Origin: Candidatus Aminicenantota bacterium | Lineage (GTDB): Bacteria > Acidobacteriota > Aminicenantia > Aminicenantales > Aminicenantaceae | Direction of reading: 5' to 3' | NCBI GenBank assembly: GCA_030633795.1 | Contig: DAOWCB010000040.1 | Location: 1 to 9,115 of the forward strand | DNA: 9,115 nucleotides | In this document: one piece after another, positions 1 through 7,409 of the stretch | Layout of the letters: each line of letters opens with the position of its first letter | How positions within the stretch are numbered: the first letter of the stretch is position 1 | The notes under the pieces: model-generated | The model's input: only the letters and a program-made list of their open reading frames with translations | What the model was told of the DNA's origin: nothing | The model's database searches: none | Made by a program: the position numbers and the translations under genes

Positions 1-436
1 TATCTAAATTCCCATGATAGTCAAAGTTGACCATCATACAGGGAGCCTGTTCACAAGCACCAAGACATTCAACGGTCGTAAGCGTGAATTTTTGGTCGGA
101 TGTTGTCTCCCCCACTTCGATTCCCAATTTATCCTTCAAGTGATCGATTAGAGATTCTGCTCCCAATAGACTGCAACTCAAGTTGGAGCATACTTGGATA
201 TGATACTTCCCCACCTCTTTTTGATTGAACATGGTGTAGAATGTCACCACTTCTTTTATTTTTATCGGTTTGATATTCAATAAATGGGCCACTTGCTTTT
301 CTTCCTGCTGGGAGATAAAACCCTTTTCACGCTGAACAAGATGTAAGACAGGGAGGAGTGCAGCCTCTTTGCTTGTGTAGCGAGAGGCGATCTCCTCAAT
401 TTTTTTCTTTGTTTGATCAGTCAATTCTGGACTCAT
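1..436 (-). CDS. nuoE: NADH-quinone oxidoreductase subunit E (24 kDa, [2Fe-2S] subunit), 3' end outside window
   Basis: NuoE is the thioredoxin-like [2Fe-2S] subunit (cluster N1a) of the NADH-oxidising arm of complex I, working on the cytoplasmic side next to NuoF. The first 145 codons are visible. They contain the helical N-terminal segment (about residues 1-75, with the conserved 'VVTFYTMF' at 63-70) and the cluster ligands C83 and C88 in 'CSNLSC' and C124 and C128 in 'CLGAC', all four of the family's cysteines. The ATG at 436-434 overlaps the nuoD stop as ATGA, so translation is probably coupled to nuoD. A GGTGGAG stretch lies about 10 nt upstream of the start on the minus strand. The gene leaves the window at position 1, so its C-terminus and the expected nuoF downstream are not seen. 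The identification is secure. Confidence 0.96.
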   Translation of the reverse strand, partial: MSPELTDQTKKKIEEIASRYTSKEAALLPVLHLVQREKGFISQQEEKQVAHLLNIKPIKIKEVVTFYTMFNQKEVGKYHIQVCSNLSCSLLGAESLIDHLKDKLGIEVGETTSDQKFTLTTVECLGACEQAPCMMVNFDYHGNLD

Positions 437-1761
437 CTATCCAATTCTCCACCGATCATATTCATCGATCCAAATGTTGGAATTATATCCGCTAAATAAT
501 TCCCCCGGACAATTTCCTCGAGAGCTGCCACAATGTGGAAGCAAGGAGCTCGCAGATGGAGACGGTAGGGTTTGTCCGTTCCATCCGATATAATGTAAAA
601 TCCCAGCTCACCACTTCCACCCTCGACAGCAAAATAAGCCTCGCCTTTAGGCGGACGAATCCCGTGACCCCTCATGAATAATTTAAAATGACTGATGAGG
701 CCTTCAATGTTTGTGTAGGTGTCCTCTTTGGGCGGAACGATACATTTTTTCCCCGACAGAATTCCGGGATATTTTTCCTTTTCTGTTCCCTCAAGATTTG
801 GAGAAAGCTTGATCCTTTCCTCAGGTTTTTTTGTCCTGGAAGCTTTGATAGCTTCAGCCGGCTCCAATCCTTTCGTTACCGATTCGGATGAAGAAGAAGG
901 TTTAGGGATCTTTGCCATACACTGCTCGACCATCCTCAAACTCTGTTCCATTTCCTGCATACGGACCATATATCGGTCGAAATTATCCCCTCTCTCACCC
1001 AGTGGAATTTCAAATTCCAGCTGATCATACACGAGATACGGGAAAGCTTTGCGCACATCGTAATTGACACCCGTAGACCGGAGGCATGGCCCTGTCCATC
1101 CGTAATTGATCGCCAACTCCGAAGTCACAATCGCAACATCTCTCGTCCGGTTGAGAAAAATCTTATTTTTGCTCATCAGACCATGGCAATCCTTAAGCAC
1201 TTTGCGGGTTTCATCGATGGCAATACGGGTTGTTTTTTTCCAATCGGAAGGAAAGTCTGATCTGACTCCTCCGACCCGGATAAAAGACGTGGTCATGCGG
1301 GCGCCGGTCGTTTGCTCCATCAAATCCCATATGTACTCTCGAGCTTTCATCATGTACAGGAAGACTGTGAACGCCCCACATTCCATACACATAGCAGCTA
1401 AAGCTGTGAGATGATCGCACACCCGTGAGAATTCGTTCAAGATGACTCGGATGTACTGGGCTCGTTCCGGAGCTTCAATCCCCAGCATCTTTTCCAATGT
1501 CATGACATAGCCTGTGTTGTTGATTAGTGGAGAAACATAATTCATCCGGTCTGTGTAGATCAGCATGTTGAAAAAGGTCTTATTCTCACAGATTTTCTCG
1601 AATCCTCTGTGTAGATATCCCATCTCCAGCTCACAATTGATGATCTTTTCTCCATCCAACTCCAACATCACTCTTGTTGTACCATGCATCGCAGGATGAG
1701 ATGGACCCATGTTAATGAGCATGGTTCCTTCTCTGGCTTCCTGTTGTATCCTGTATTTCAT
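433..1761 (-). CDS. nuoD: NADH-quinone oxidoreductase subunit D (49 kDa) with an extra charged insertion
   Basis: NuoD is the 49-kDa peripheral-arm subunit of complex I that forms the quinone pocket with NuoB and is related to [NiFe]-hydrogenase large subunits. Family marks in this 442-residue protein are 'NMGPSHPAMHG' (17-27, with H22 of the quinone site), 'LEMGYLHRGFEK' (45-56), 'DRMNYVSPL' (71-79, with Y75 at the quinone-site tyrosine position), 'TTGARMTTSFIRVGG' (151-165), 'GWTGPCLRSTG' (221-231), 'GERGDNFDRY' (255-264), 'PKGEAYFAVEGGSGELGFY' (371-389) and the 'GGELDR' end. Residues about 287-338 form a Ser/Lys/Glu-rich low-complexity stretch that is not usual, which explains a length above the ordinary roughly 400. 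Its reading frame is intact. It starts 4 nt after the nuoC stop with only a weak GAG upstream, and its stop overlaps the nuoE start by 4 nt. Confidence 0.97.
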   Translation of the reverse strand: MKYRIQQEAREGTMLINMGPSHPAMHGTTRVMLELDGEKIINCELEMGYLHRGFEKICENKTFFNMLIYTDRMNYVSPLINNTGYVMTLEKMLGIEAPERAQYIRVILNEFSRVCDHLTALAAMCMECGAFTVFLYMMKAREYIWDLMEQTTGARMTTSFIRVGGVRSDFPSDWKKTTRIAIDETRKVLKDCHGLMSKNKIFLNRTRDVAIVTSELAINYGWTGPCLRSTGVNYDVRKAFPYLVYDQLEFEIPLGERGDNFDRYMVRMQEMEQSLRMVEQCMAKIPKPSSSSESVTKGLEPAEAIKASRTKKPEERIKLSPNLEGTEKEKYPGILSGKKCIVPPKEDTYTNIEGLISHFKLFMRGHGIRPPKGEAYFAVEGGSGELGFYIISDGTDKPYRLHLRAPCFHIVAALEEIVRGNYLADIIPTFGSMNMIGGELDR

Positions 1762-1765
1762 ACTA

Positions 1766-2248
1766 TTATCTCAAATCTATTTTCGGTTGCTGTTTGCGCA
1801 AAGGATAATCCTTCCGCAAAGGGTGCCCTTCAAACCCATCATACATAAAAAGCCGCCTCAGATAAGGATGGCCCTCAAAATGGACACCGAACATATCGTA
1901 TACTTCTCTCTCAAGCCAGTTGGCATTCTTGAAAATTGGGGTTAAGGAGACGATTTTACAGTCATTTTGTTTCAATCTTGCTTTGAATCTCAACCGCAGG
2001 TTGAGGGAAAGAGAAAAAAGGTGGTAGACCATTTCAAAACGCTCTTCTTCTCCCTGGTAATCAACACAAGTAAGATCGAGCAGCATGGTAAAAGCGTAAG
2101 GATCTTCTTTTAAAAAATTCACGATATCCTGAAGAGCTTCTTTTTTTATGTGGATGATATCATCCCCGAATTGGGCAGTCATATCCAGAATATTATCTGA
2201 AAATTTCTGTTTGAGATCTTCTAAGATTTTTTCTTTTGAAATCGCCAT
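1766..2248 (-). CDS. nuoC: NADH-quinone oxidoreductase subunit C (30 kDa)
   Basis: NuoC is the 30-kDa peripheral-arm subunit of complex I. It packs against NuoD and helps build the connecting module. The 160-residue protein carries the family signature near its C-terminus: 'WLEREVYDMFGVHFEGHP' at residues 111-128, then 'LRRLFMYDGFEGHPLRKDYPL' split over 130-150. The N-terminal half has the usual alpha/beta layout with 'LLDLTCVDYQG' at 56-66. It is a stand-alone NuoC, not the NuoCD fusion found in enterobacteria. The chosen ATG (2248-2246) lies inside the 3' end of nuoB (28-nt overlap) and is preceded by a good GAAGGG ribosome-binding site about 5 nt upstream, which supports this start. Confidence 0.96.
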   Translation of the reverse strand: MAISKEKILEDLKQKFSDNILDMTAQFGDDIIHIKKEALQDIVNFLKEDPYAFTMLLDLTCVDYQGEEERFEMVYHLFSLSLNLRLRFKARLKQNDCKIVSLTPIFKNANWLEREVYDMFGVHFEGHPYLRRLFMYDGFEGHPLRKDYPLRKQQPKIDLR

Positions 2249-2724
2249 TCATGCCCTTCTTTTTGTATTTTTTCTTGAAGCTTTATCAAAGCATTGATGA
2301 TCGTTTCCGGCCGTGGCGGACATCCGGGGATGTAAACATCCACAGGAATGATTCGGTCAATTCCCTGAACAACAGCATAGTTGTCATAAATGCCTCCGCT
2401 CACCGCACAGGCCCCGAATGCTACGACCCATTTGGGTTCGGTCATCTGGTCATAAACAGTTCTAAGAACAGGGGCTTCTTTATGCGAAATGGTCCCGACC
2501 ACCAAAAGCATATCAGCCTGTCGAGGGGTGAATCTTGTCCAGCCCATGCCGAAACGGTCCAGGTCATAATGAGCACAAGCCGCAGACATGTATTCCATAC
2601 CGCAACAGGCCGTGATGAAAGGGTACTGATACAACGAGAATTTCCGGCCCCATCCCAGCATGGAATTGAAAGTGGTTGTGATGAATCCGACTTTTCCGTC
2701 TTTTTTATGTTTCATCGTTCCCAC
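2221..2724 (-). CDS. nuoB: NADH-quinone oxidoreductase subunit B (PSST, cluster N2)
   Basis: NuoB carries the [4Fe-4S] cluster N2, the last electron carrier before quinone in complex I. The four ligands are visible: the tandem C40-C41 in 'ACCGME', C106 in 'GACAVSGG' and C135 in 'PGCPPRPE' (numbering from the GTG start, 167 residues). Conserved 'DRFGMGWTRFTPRQADMLLV' falls at 56-75. Two starts are possible. The GTG at 2724-2722 has an AAGGGAG ribosome-binding site with 7-nt spacing and overlaps nuoA by 13 nt. The ATG at 2715-2713 makes a classical ATGA overlap with the nuoA stop (164 residues) but has no well-placed ribosome-binding site. I report the longer form. The choice alters only three residues. 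The 3' end overlaps nuoC by 28 nt. Confidence 0.96.
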   Translation of the reverse strand: MGTMKHKKDGKVGFITTTFNSMLGWGRKFSLYQYPFITACCGMEYMSAACAHYDLDRFGMGWTRFTPRQADMLLVVGTISHKEAPVLRTVYDQMTEPKWVVAFGACAVSGGIYDNYAVVQGIDRIIPVDVYIPGCPPRPETIINALIKLQEKIQKEGHEWRFQKKKS

Positions 2725-3074
2725 TCAAAAGCTCCCTTTTTCCAGGCATAGATAAAGCCTACCAGCAGAATGAAGATGTAAGCGAACATGACTATCAGTG
2801 CGGTTGCACCCATTCCCTCTTGTTGAAATTTTTTGAATATCAATGCCCAGGGGAAAAAAAAGATAACTTCAATGTCGAACAACAAAAATAAAAAAGCGAC
2901 CAGATAATATTTCACAGGGAACGGATTGATCCCATCCTGAAGATAGGGACTTCCGCACTCAAACTGTGTTTCTTTTGTGGGGTTGGTCTTTTTCGGCCCC
3001 AGGATTTTATTCATAACAACAAGGATAGCTCCCAGGAGTCCGAATACGACAAATACTAAAAATAGCTCTATCAT
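2712..3074 (-). CDS. nuoA: NADH-quinone oxidoreductase subunit A
   Basis: NuoA is a small membrane subunit of complex I at the junction of the membrane and peripheral arms. This 120-residue protein has the expected three transmembrane helices (about residues 3-23, 56-80 and 90-112). The first loop holds the family's 'FECG' (C40) and 'PFPVKYYLVA' (51-60). The second helix holds the conserved acidic pair in 'FDIEV' (D67, E69). It is the first gene of the operon and has no clear ribosome-binding site upstream of its ATG. It is preceded by a plausible promoter giving a leader of about 15 nt. Its stop overlaps the start region of nuoB. Length and order match canonical nuo operons. Confidence 0.96.
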   Translation of the reverse strand: MIELFLVFVVFGLLGAILVVMNKILGPKKTNPTKETQFECGSPYLQDGINPFPVKYYLVAFLFLLFDIEVIFFFPWALIFKKFQQEGMGATALIVMFAYIFILLVGFIYAWKKGAFEWER

Positions 3075-3096
3075 CTGTTTTTATAAAGGCATAGAT

Positions 3097-3124
3097 TTTA
3101 TAAAAAACAATCAAAAGATGCAAA
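3097..3124 (-). promoter_or_regulatory. Predicted sigma70-type promoter of the nuo operon
   Basis: On the minus strand a TTTGCA -35 box (3124-3119) is followed after 16 bp by a TATAAA -10 box (3102-3097). Transcription would start near 3090, leaving a very short leader before the nuoA ATG at 3074. The boxes match consensus at 4/6 and 5/6 positions. This is inferred from sequence only. Confidence 0.55.
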
Positions 3125-3129
3125 CATTT

Positions 3130-3158
3130 TTGACAATTTTTTTTTATTCTTTCATAAT
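3130..3158 (+). promoter_or_regulatory. Predicted strong sigma70-type promoter of the sulfatase-like gene
   Basis: A perfect TTGACA -35 (3130-3135), a 17-bp spacer that is almost pure T, and a CATAAT -10 (3153-3158, 5/6 match) point towards the gene at 3243. Transcription would start near 3165, giving a leader of about 78 nt. The -35 box lies 5 bp from the oppositely oriented nuo -35 box. Confidence 0.65.
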
Positions 3159-3208
3159 TACTTTTTCGAATATCTCACCTTAAAGAAAAAATGACTGATT
3201 CCAATTGA

Positions 3209-3240
3209 TTTACATGGACAACAGAATTACAGTATGTAAA
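3209..3240 (+). promoter_or_regulatory. Inverted repeat in the leader, ending 2 nt before the start codon
   Basis: TTTACAT (3209-3215) and ATGTAAA (3234-3240) are perfect inverted copies separated by 18 nt, and one more G-U pair is possible in RNA. The right arm ends two bases before the ATG at 3243, which has no recognisable ribosome-binding site. It could be an operator half-site pair or a weak hairpin that masks the start; which one cannot be told from the sequence. Confidence 0.35.
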
Positions 3241-3242
3241 CG

Positions 3243-5927
3243 ATGAACGAACAAATTTCCAAAAATATTTACGCTTGTTTTTTATTGCTTGTTTTGCTTG
3301 TGAGTTCCATATGTTGTGATTCATCTGGAAAAAAAGAATCTCGACTTATCCGGATTATCGATATTATATCTGAAGAAAATATTGTCCAATCACCTCTAAA
3401 AAATATAATTGAACAATTCAATTTCGTAGAAGAAGACATCACCGGAAAATGGGCTTACCTGCCTGATCTATCAAGCCAAGACCAAGAAATATGGGGAACA
3501 TCCAGCAGCTATCCCATTCTCGGTAACCACGAATCAGAATTCCCAGAAGGAATAAAACTTCTGAATAACGGTCAAGAAGTGAACTATTTAAGCGGAAATA
3601 AAAAGCAAAAAACCGGCTGGCGGTGGATCGGAACAAGTGAGTCTTTGGATTTGAGAAAATATAGTGGATACGACAGAACAAGAAGAGGCATAATCCTGAA
3701 TACTGAGAACTCTTTTAAATTCGAAAAGCTCTTTCCAGAAGGGGAACTCATCCTTGATCTTCATCTCGTAAATCCTGATTGGGAAAACATACGTCCAAAC
3801 CTTACGGTAACTTTTAATGGCTCTTATGCCGAAGAATTAGTCATCACACGAAAACAATATTTTCGGATCAGAAAGAAACTTGATATGGGAAGGCACGCAA
3901 TCGAGATAAAATTTTCCGAAGCAAACGAGCAAAACGTTTCAAAATCATCCATAGCACTCGGTCTTGTGAAAATGACAGGTTTATCTGATATCCTACTTTT
4001 AATCCAACCCCGGCAAAAGGAGCGATTGGGTCCTCAGGGGGATTTCATTTTCCAATACTATTCCCGTGCTGCGCTGCCCAAGAAAAAAATTAAGGCAGTT
4101 CGGCCTGAAATACGTTACTTGTACAATTTTAGAAATAAATTTCCTTTGTTTGATGAAGGGACAGGATCAAATCCATTTTCCATCAAGAAGAAAATTGCTT
4201 TCAATGAAGATTCTTTAAATTGCCTGGCTGCCCCTCCAGAAAGTGCATTATGTTTGGATGTGAAAATTCCTCCAAATGCAAATTACATTCTCGAGTTCGG
4301 GTATGGAATCCTGAACGAATTCAAAAACATGGAATCGGAGCAACCTATCCAATTCCGCATCCTTCTTGAGCGGTCAGATAAAGAAGAAACGCTTTTCAGC
4401 AAAACGATCAACTGGGCAACGACAAAAGACATCATCCAGGAACAGATCGATCTTACTCCGTATGCAGGAAGCAAGGTGCGATTATCCTTTCTAACTGATG
4501 ATCTTTACCGGGAAGGCAAAAACGAAAAAGCTCCTCATATCGTTCCTGTATGGGCGAATCCACTGATTTATCAAATTCCAGAAACAAATCAAACAAACAT
4601 CATCCTGATTTCCTTGGATACGGTCAGGCCTGACCATCTGGGCTGTTATGGATACCAAAGAAATACAAGCCCGGCGATTGACCGTCTCGCTGCTGATGGC
4701 GTTCTTTTCAGAAACGCCTATAGCACAACATCATGGACACTTCCCGGCCATGTCTCTCTTTTGACATCCTTGAATTGTCTTAATCATCAAGTGTATTTCC
4801 CCCTACAAAAAATGAATCCGGACGTTCTGACTCTTGCCGATATCCTCAGAACAGAACAATTCTATTGTGCCGCCTTTACAGGAGGAGGATACTTGAGTGA
4901 GACATACGGATTTTCACAGGGATTCGATGCCTATCAAGAAATTAAACTCCACGGCGACCAAGCGATCCGTCTCGATGAAGCCGAGCGTTTAGCCCAGCTG
5001 GCGTCTCGATGGCTCGAAGACAATAAAGATAAGAACTTTTTCTTGTTTCTCCACACGTACCAACCTCATGATCCCTATGCAAACCTCTCCCCTACCGGGA
5101 GAGAATTTTTAACAGAAACCGCCGAATGGGATCAGGTTAAGATGGCATCTCTTTTTGGCGGAAAGGATCGGTTCGACACCCAATTATCTGAGAAAGAAAA
5201 ACAAAACATCATCGCTTTATATGATGGAGAGATCAAGTACACCGATGTCTTCTTTGTCCAACCTATTTTGGACAAATTGAAAGAACTCGGGTTGTATGAA
5301 AAATCTTTGATCATTCTCACCAGCGATCACGGCGAGGAATTTTTTGACCACGAGGCATGGCTCCATGATCACAGCATTTATGATGAGGGAATAAAAATTC
5401 CATTGGTCATAAAATTCCCGGATACAGAGCATAAAGGACGCCAAATCGAAAAGATCGCTCGTATAACAGATATAATACCAACAATCCTTGAACAGATGAA
5501 GATAAAAACAAGTAATAAGCAATTCGATGGCGCCTCCCTTTTTCCGTTGTTAAATGGGAAGGAAAAAACACAACGGACCTTTGTAAGCGATCTGGCTTTA
5601 AGGGAATTCGAAATAGCCCCTACAGTGATTTCAATTAATAAAGACAATTTCAAATTCATCCTCAATAAAAAGATATCTTCTCCTTATGTCAAACGGTTGG
5701 CTCGAAACTTCGATGGTTCGCAAATCGAACTTTATGATTTGGAAAAAGATCCTAGAGAAACAAAAAATTTGGCAGCCAATATCGCTTACCGGGATATGTG
5801 CTTCGAATTCCTCAGGAAAATCAACCGATTGTATGAGCAAGCGGATGAGATGAAAAAGAAAAAGGATGAAGTCACACTAGACCAGAGCTTACGCGAAAGG
5901 CTCAAAGCTCTGGGCTACATCAAATAG
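3243..5927 (+). CDS. Exported sulfatase-like hydrolase/transferase (alkaline phosphatase superfamily)
   Basis: An 894-residue protein. Residues 1-25 form a signal-like hydrophobic segment ending in a Cys pair (C24-C25) with a poor lipobox, so it may be a lipoprotein but this is uncertain. Residues about 60-445 match no family I recognise; their mostly beta-like, polar character would suit one or two carbohydrate-binding-like folds. Residues about 452-800 are a sulfatase-type catalytic domain. It has 'ILISLDTVRPDHLGCYGY' at 454-471 (metal ligand D459), 'SWTLPGHVSLLTS' at 497-509 and 'ILTSDHGEEFFD' at 691-702 (metal ligands D695 and H696). 'YDEGIKIPLVI' (713-723) and the 'LKALGYI' end are typical of this sulfatase group. 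The position of the sulfatase Cys/Ser that becomes formylglycine is Thr499, so sulfatase activity is doubtful; a Thr-nucleophile phospho-hydrolase or transferase is possible. No anaerobic maturase gene is nearby. It is monocistronic and convergent with lpd. Confidence 0.88.
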   Translation: MNEQISKNIYACFLLLVLLVSSICCDSSGKKESRLIRIIDIISEENIVQSPLKNIIEQFNFVEEDITGKWAYLPDLSSQDQEIWGTSSSYPILGNHESEFPEGIKLLNNGQEVNYLSGNKKQKTGWRWIGTSESLDLRKYSGYDRTRRGIILNTENSFKFEKLFPEGELILDLHLVNPDWENIRPNLTVTFNGSYAEELVITRKQYFRIRKKLDMGRHAIEIKFSEANEQNVSKSSIALGLVKMTGLSDILLLIQPRQKERLGPQGDFIFQYYSRAALPKKKIKAVRPEIRYLYNFRNKFPLFDEGTGSNPFSIKKKIAFNEDSLNCLAAPPESALCLDVKIPPNANYILEFGYGILNEFKNMESEQPIQFRILLERSDKEETLFSKTINWATTKDIIQEQIDLTPYAGSKVRLSFLTDDLYREGKNEKAPHIVPVWANPLIYQIPETNQTNIILISLDTVRPDHLGCYGYQRNTSPAIDRLAADGVLFRNAYSTTSWTLPGHVSLLTSLNCLNHQVYFPLQKMNPDVLTLADILRTEQFYCAAFTGGGYLSETYGFSQGFDAYQEIKLHGDQAIRLDEAERLAQLASRWLEDNKDKNFFLFLHTYQPHDPYANLSPTGREFLTETAEWDQVKMASLFGGKDRFDTQLSEKEKQNIIALYDGEIKYTDVFFVQPILDKLKELGLYEKSLIILTSDHGEEFFDHEAWLHDHSIYDEGIKIPLVIKFPDTEHKGRQIEKIARITDIIPTILEQMKIKTSNKQFDGASLFPLLNGKEKTQRTFVSDLALREFEIAPTVISINKDNFKFILNKKISSPYVKRLARNFDGSQIELYDLEKDPRETKNLAANIAYRDMCFEFLRKINRLYEQADEMKKKKDEVTLDQSLRERLKALGYIK

Positions 5928-5934
5928 AAGATGG

Positions 5935-7335
5935 TTAGGTGTTTAATATGTGGAGGGCTTCTCCCTTGACACTCAGAGCGGCTTCCATCACTGTTTCAGA
6001 AAGGGTTGGATGAATGTGATAGGCAGAAGACACATCTTGGAGTTTCAATCCCTTCTCCACACAAAGTGTCAGCTCAGCCAATAGTTCACTGGCGTTTGGA
6101 CCGAGGATGTGGGCTCCGATAATTGTATCCTGCTCATCGGCGATAACCTTGGCCATTCCTTCCGGTTTTCCCATCGTAAGAGCCCTGCCATTCGCTTGGA
6201 AAGAAAACACTCCCACTTGAACACTGAGCCCCTTTTCTCTTGCCTGTTGTTCTGTCAATCCCACTGATGAAAACTCCGGTTCCGTGTATACCGCCATCGG
6301 GAGGGCATGATAATGGGCTGCTTTCTTCAATCCGGTGGCATTTTCGGCTGCCCATACTCCTTCATGAGAAGCCTTGTGAGCAAGAAGTTTTCCTCCGTTC
6401 AAATCACCGATGGCATAGACTCCAGATATCTCTGTTTCGAGATACTCATTCACTTTGACAAATCCTTCTTCATCTACGAAAGTTGTTCCGAACTCGAGGA
6501 ATTCCTCAGAATTGGGGATACGCCCGACTGCTAACAATACTTTTTGGGCATCAAATGTTCGGATCTTTTTCTCTTTTAAACAAAATGACTCCAGGGTAAT
6601 TTTTTCTTTATCCCCAGAAACCTGTCGAATTTCCATCTGTGTGTATATATTAAGTCCTTGTAATTTGAGTATTCTTTCCAGACGTCTTGTCATTTCTTGA
6701 TCGCTTCCAGGTAGAATATTGGGCATGATCTCGAGAATGGTGACTTGGCTGCCGAGTCTTTGATAAATGGCTCCCATTTCCAGACCAATAGCACCGGCGC
6801 CGACGATGACCAAATTATCGGGAATTTTAACCAATTCCAGACCTTCTTTGCTGGTAATGATTGAGTCTCCGTTTGGCTGGAGAAAGGGAAGAGCCGCAGG
6901 TTTTGACCCAGTTGCAAGAATTATCCTTTCCGCTTCATAAATGCCATTATTATCCTCTCCATGAACTTCGATCTGCCGTTCATTTAGTAATTTCGCATCA
7001 CCTTGGACAAGTTGTATCCCATTTTTTTTCAACAAGAATTCTATCCCCCGAACAAATCTTTCCACAATTTTTTTCCGCTGCTCTTGAAGTCTTCCCCAAT
7101 TGCATGTCAAGGCATCCAGAGGTCCGTCAAGATATTTATTATCTTTGGTTTCTTTAAAAATTTTTGTCTGATGAAGGAGAAACTTCGCAGGTATGCACCC
7201 CCAATTCATGCATGTTCCTCCAACTCTTTCCCTCTCGAACAACACAACTTTTTGCTTCAATTGCGCTCCCCGCAATGCCGCAACATACCCGCCCGGGCCT
7301 CCTCCAATTATAGCCAGATCAAATTTTTCGTTCAT
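5935..7335 (-). CDS. lpdA: Dihydrolipoyl dehydrogenase (E3)
   Basis: This FAD enzyme reoxidises dihydrolipoamide of 2-oxoacid dehydrogenase complexes or the glycine cleavage system and reduces NAD+ to NADH in the cytoplasm. The 466-residue protein is full length for the family. The FAD-binding 'GGGPGG' is at 11-16, the redox disulfide 'CMNWGC' has C42 and C47, and 'ATGS' is at 141-144. The NAD-binding 'GAGAIG' is at 179-184, the second FAD motif 'AIGD' at 308-311, and the catalytic dyad 'HPTLSE' gives H442 and E447. The dimerisation domain is complete. The ATG at 7335-7333 is preceded by AAGGTAAGGATAA, a good ribosome-binding site, and a TATAAT box lies 30 bp upstream. No E1 or E2 gene is adjacent, so the partner complex is unknown. 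Its stop codon is 7 bp from that of the convergent sulfatase-like gene, with no evident terminator between. Confidence 0.95.
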   Translation of the reverse strand: MNEKFDLAIIGGGPGGYVAALRGAQLKQKVVLFERERVGGTCMNWGCIPAKFLLHQTKIFKETKDNKYLDGPLDALTCNWGRLQEQRKKIVERFVRGIEFLLKKNGIQLVQGDAKLLNERQIEVHGEDNNGIYEAERIILATGSKPAALPFLQPNGDSIITSKEGLELVKIPDNLVIVGAGAIGLEMGAIYQRLGSQVTILEIMPNILPGSDQEMTRRLERILKLQGLNIYTQMEIRQVSGDKEKITLESFCLKEKKIRTFDAQKVLLAVGRIPNSEEFLEFGTTFVDEEGFVKVNEYLETEISGVYAIGDLNGGKLLAHKASHEGVWAAENATGLKKAAHYHALPMAVYTEPEFSSVGLTEQQAREKGLSVQVGVFSFQANGRALTMGKPEGMAKVIADEQDTIIGAHILGPNASELLAELTLCVEKGLKLQDVSSAYHIHPTLSETVMEAALSVKGEALHILNT

Positions 7336-7365
7336 TTATCCTTACCTTCATTAAAATTCTCTCGT

Positions 7366-7393
7366 ATTATACATTTTCTTCCTATTCGTTCAA
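7366..7393 (-). promoter_or_regulatory. Predicted promoter of lpdA
   Basis: On the minus strand a perfect TATAAT (7371-7366) has a TTGAAC -35-like box (7393-7388) 16 bp upstream. The leader to the lpdA start would be about 25 nt and contains the AAGG ribosome-binding site. The -10 box is convincing; the -35 box is moderate (4/6). Confidence 0.6.
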
Positions 7394-7409
7394 ACCCCAT
7401 TATCATCCT

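Noticed and set aside
2236..2751. 171-residue plus-strand reading frame
   Set aside because: It is antisense to nuoB and the nuoA/nuoC ends, where all cluster-ligand cysteines are in the minus frame.
3205..3233. Second promoter (TTGATT-17-TACAGT) giving a leaderless sulfatase-like mRNA
   Set aside because: Both boxes match consensus at only 4/6, and a much better promoter lies at 3130-3158.
5900..5960. Bidirectional terminator between the convergent genes
   Set aside because: Only 7 bp separate the stop codons, and no stem followed by a T-run could be found in the gene ends.
7386..7402. tRNA T-arm-like sequence (GGGGTTTGAACGAA) on the minus strand
   Set aside because: No matching acceptor, D or anticodon arms surround it, and it coincides with the lpdA promoter.
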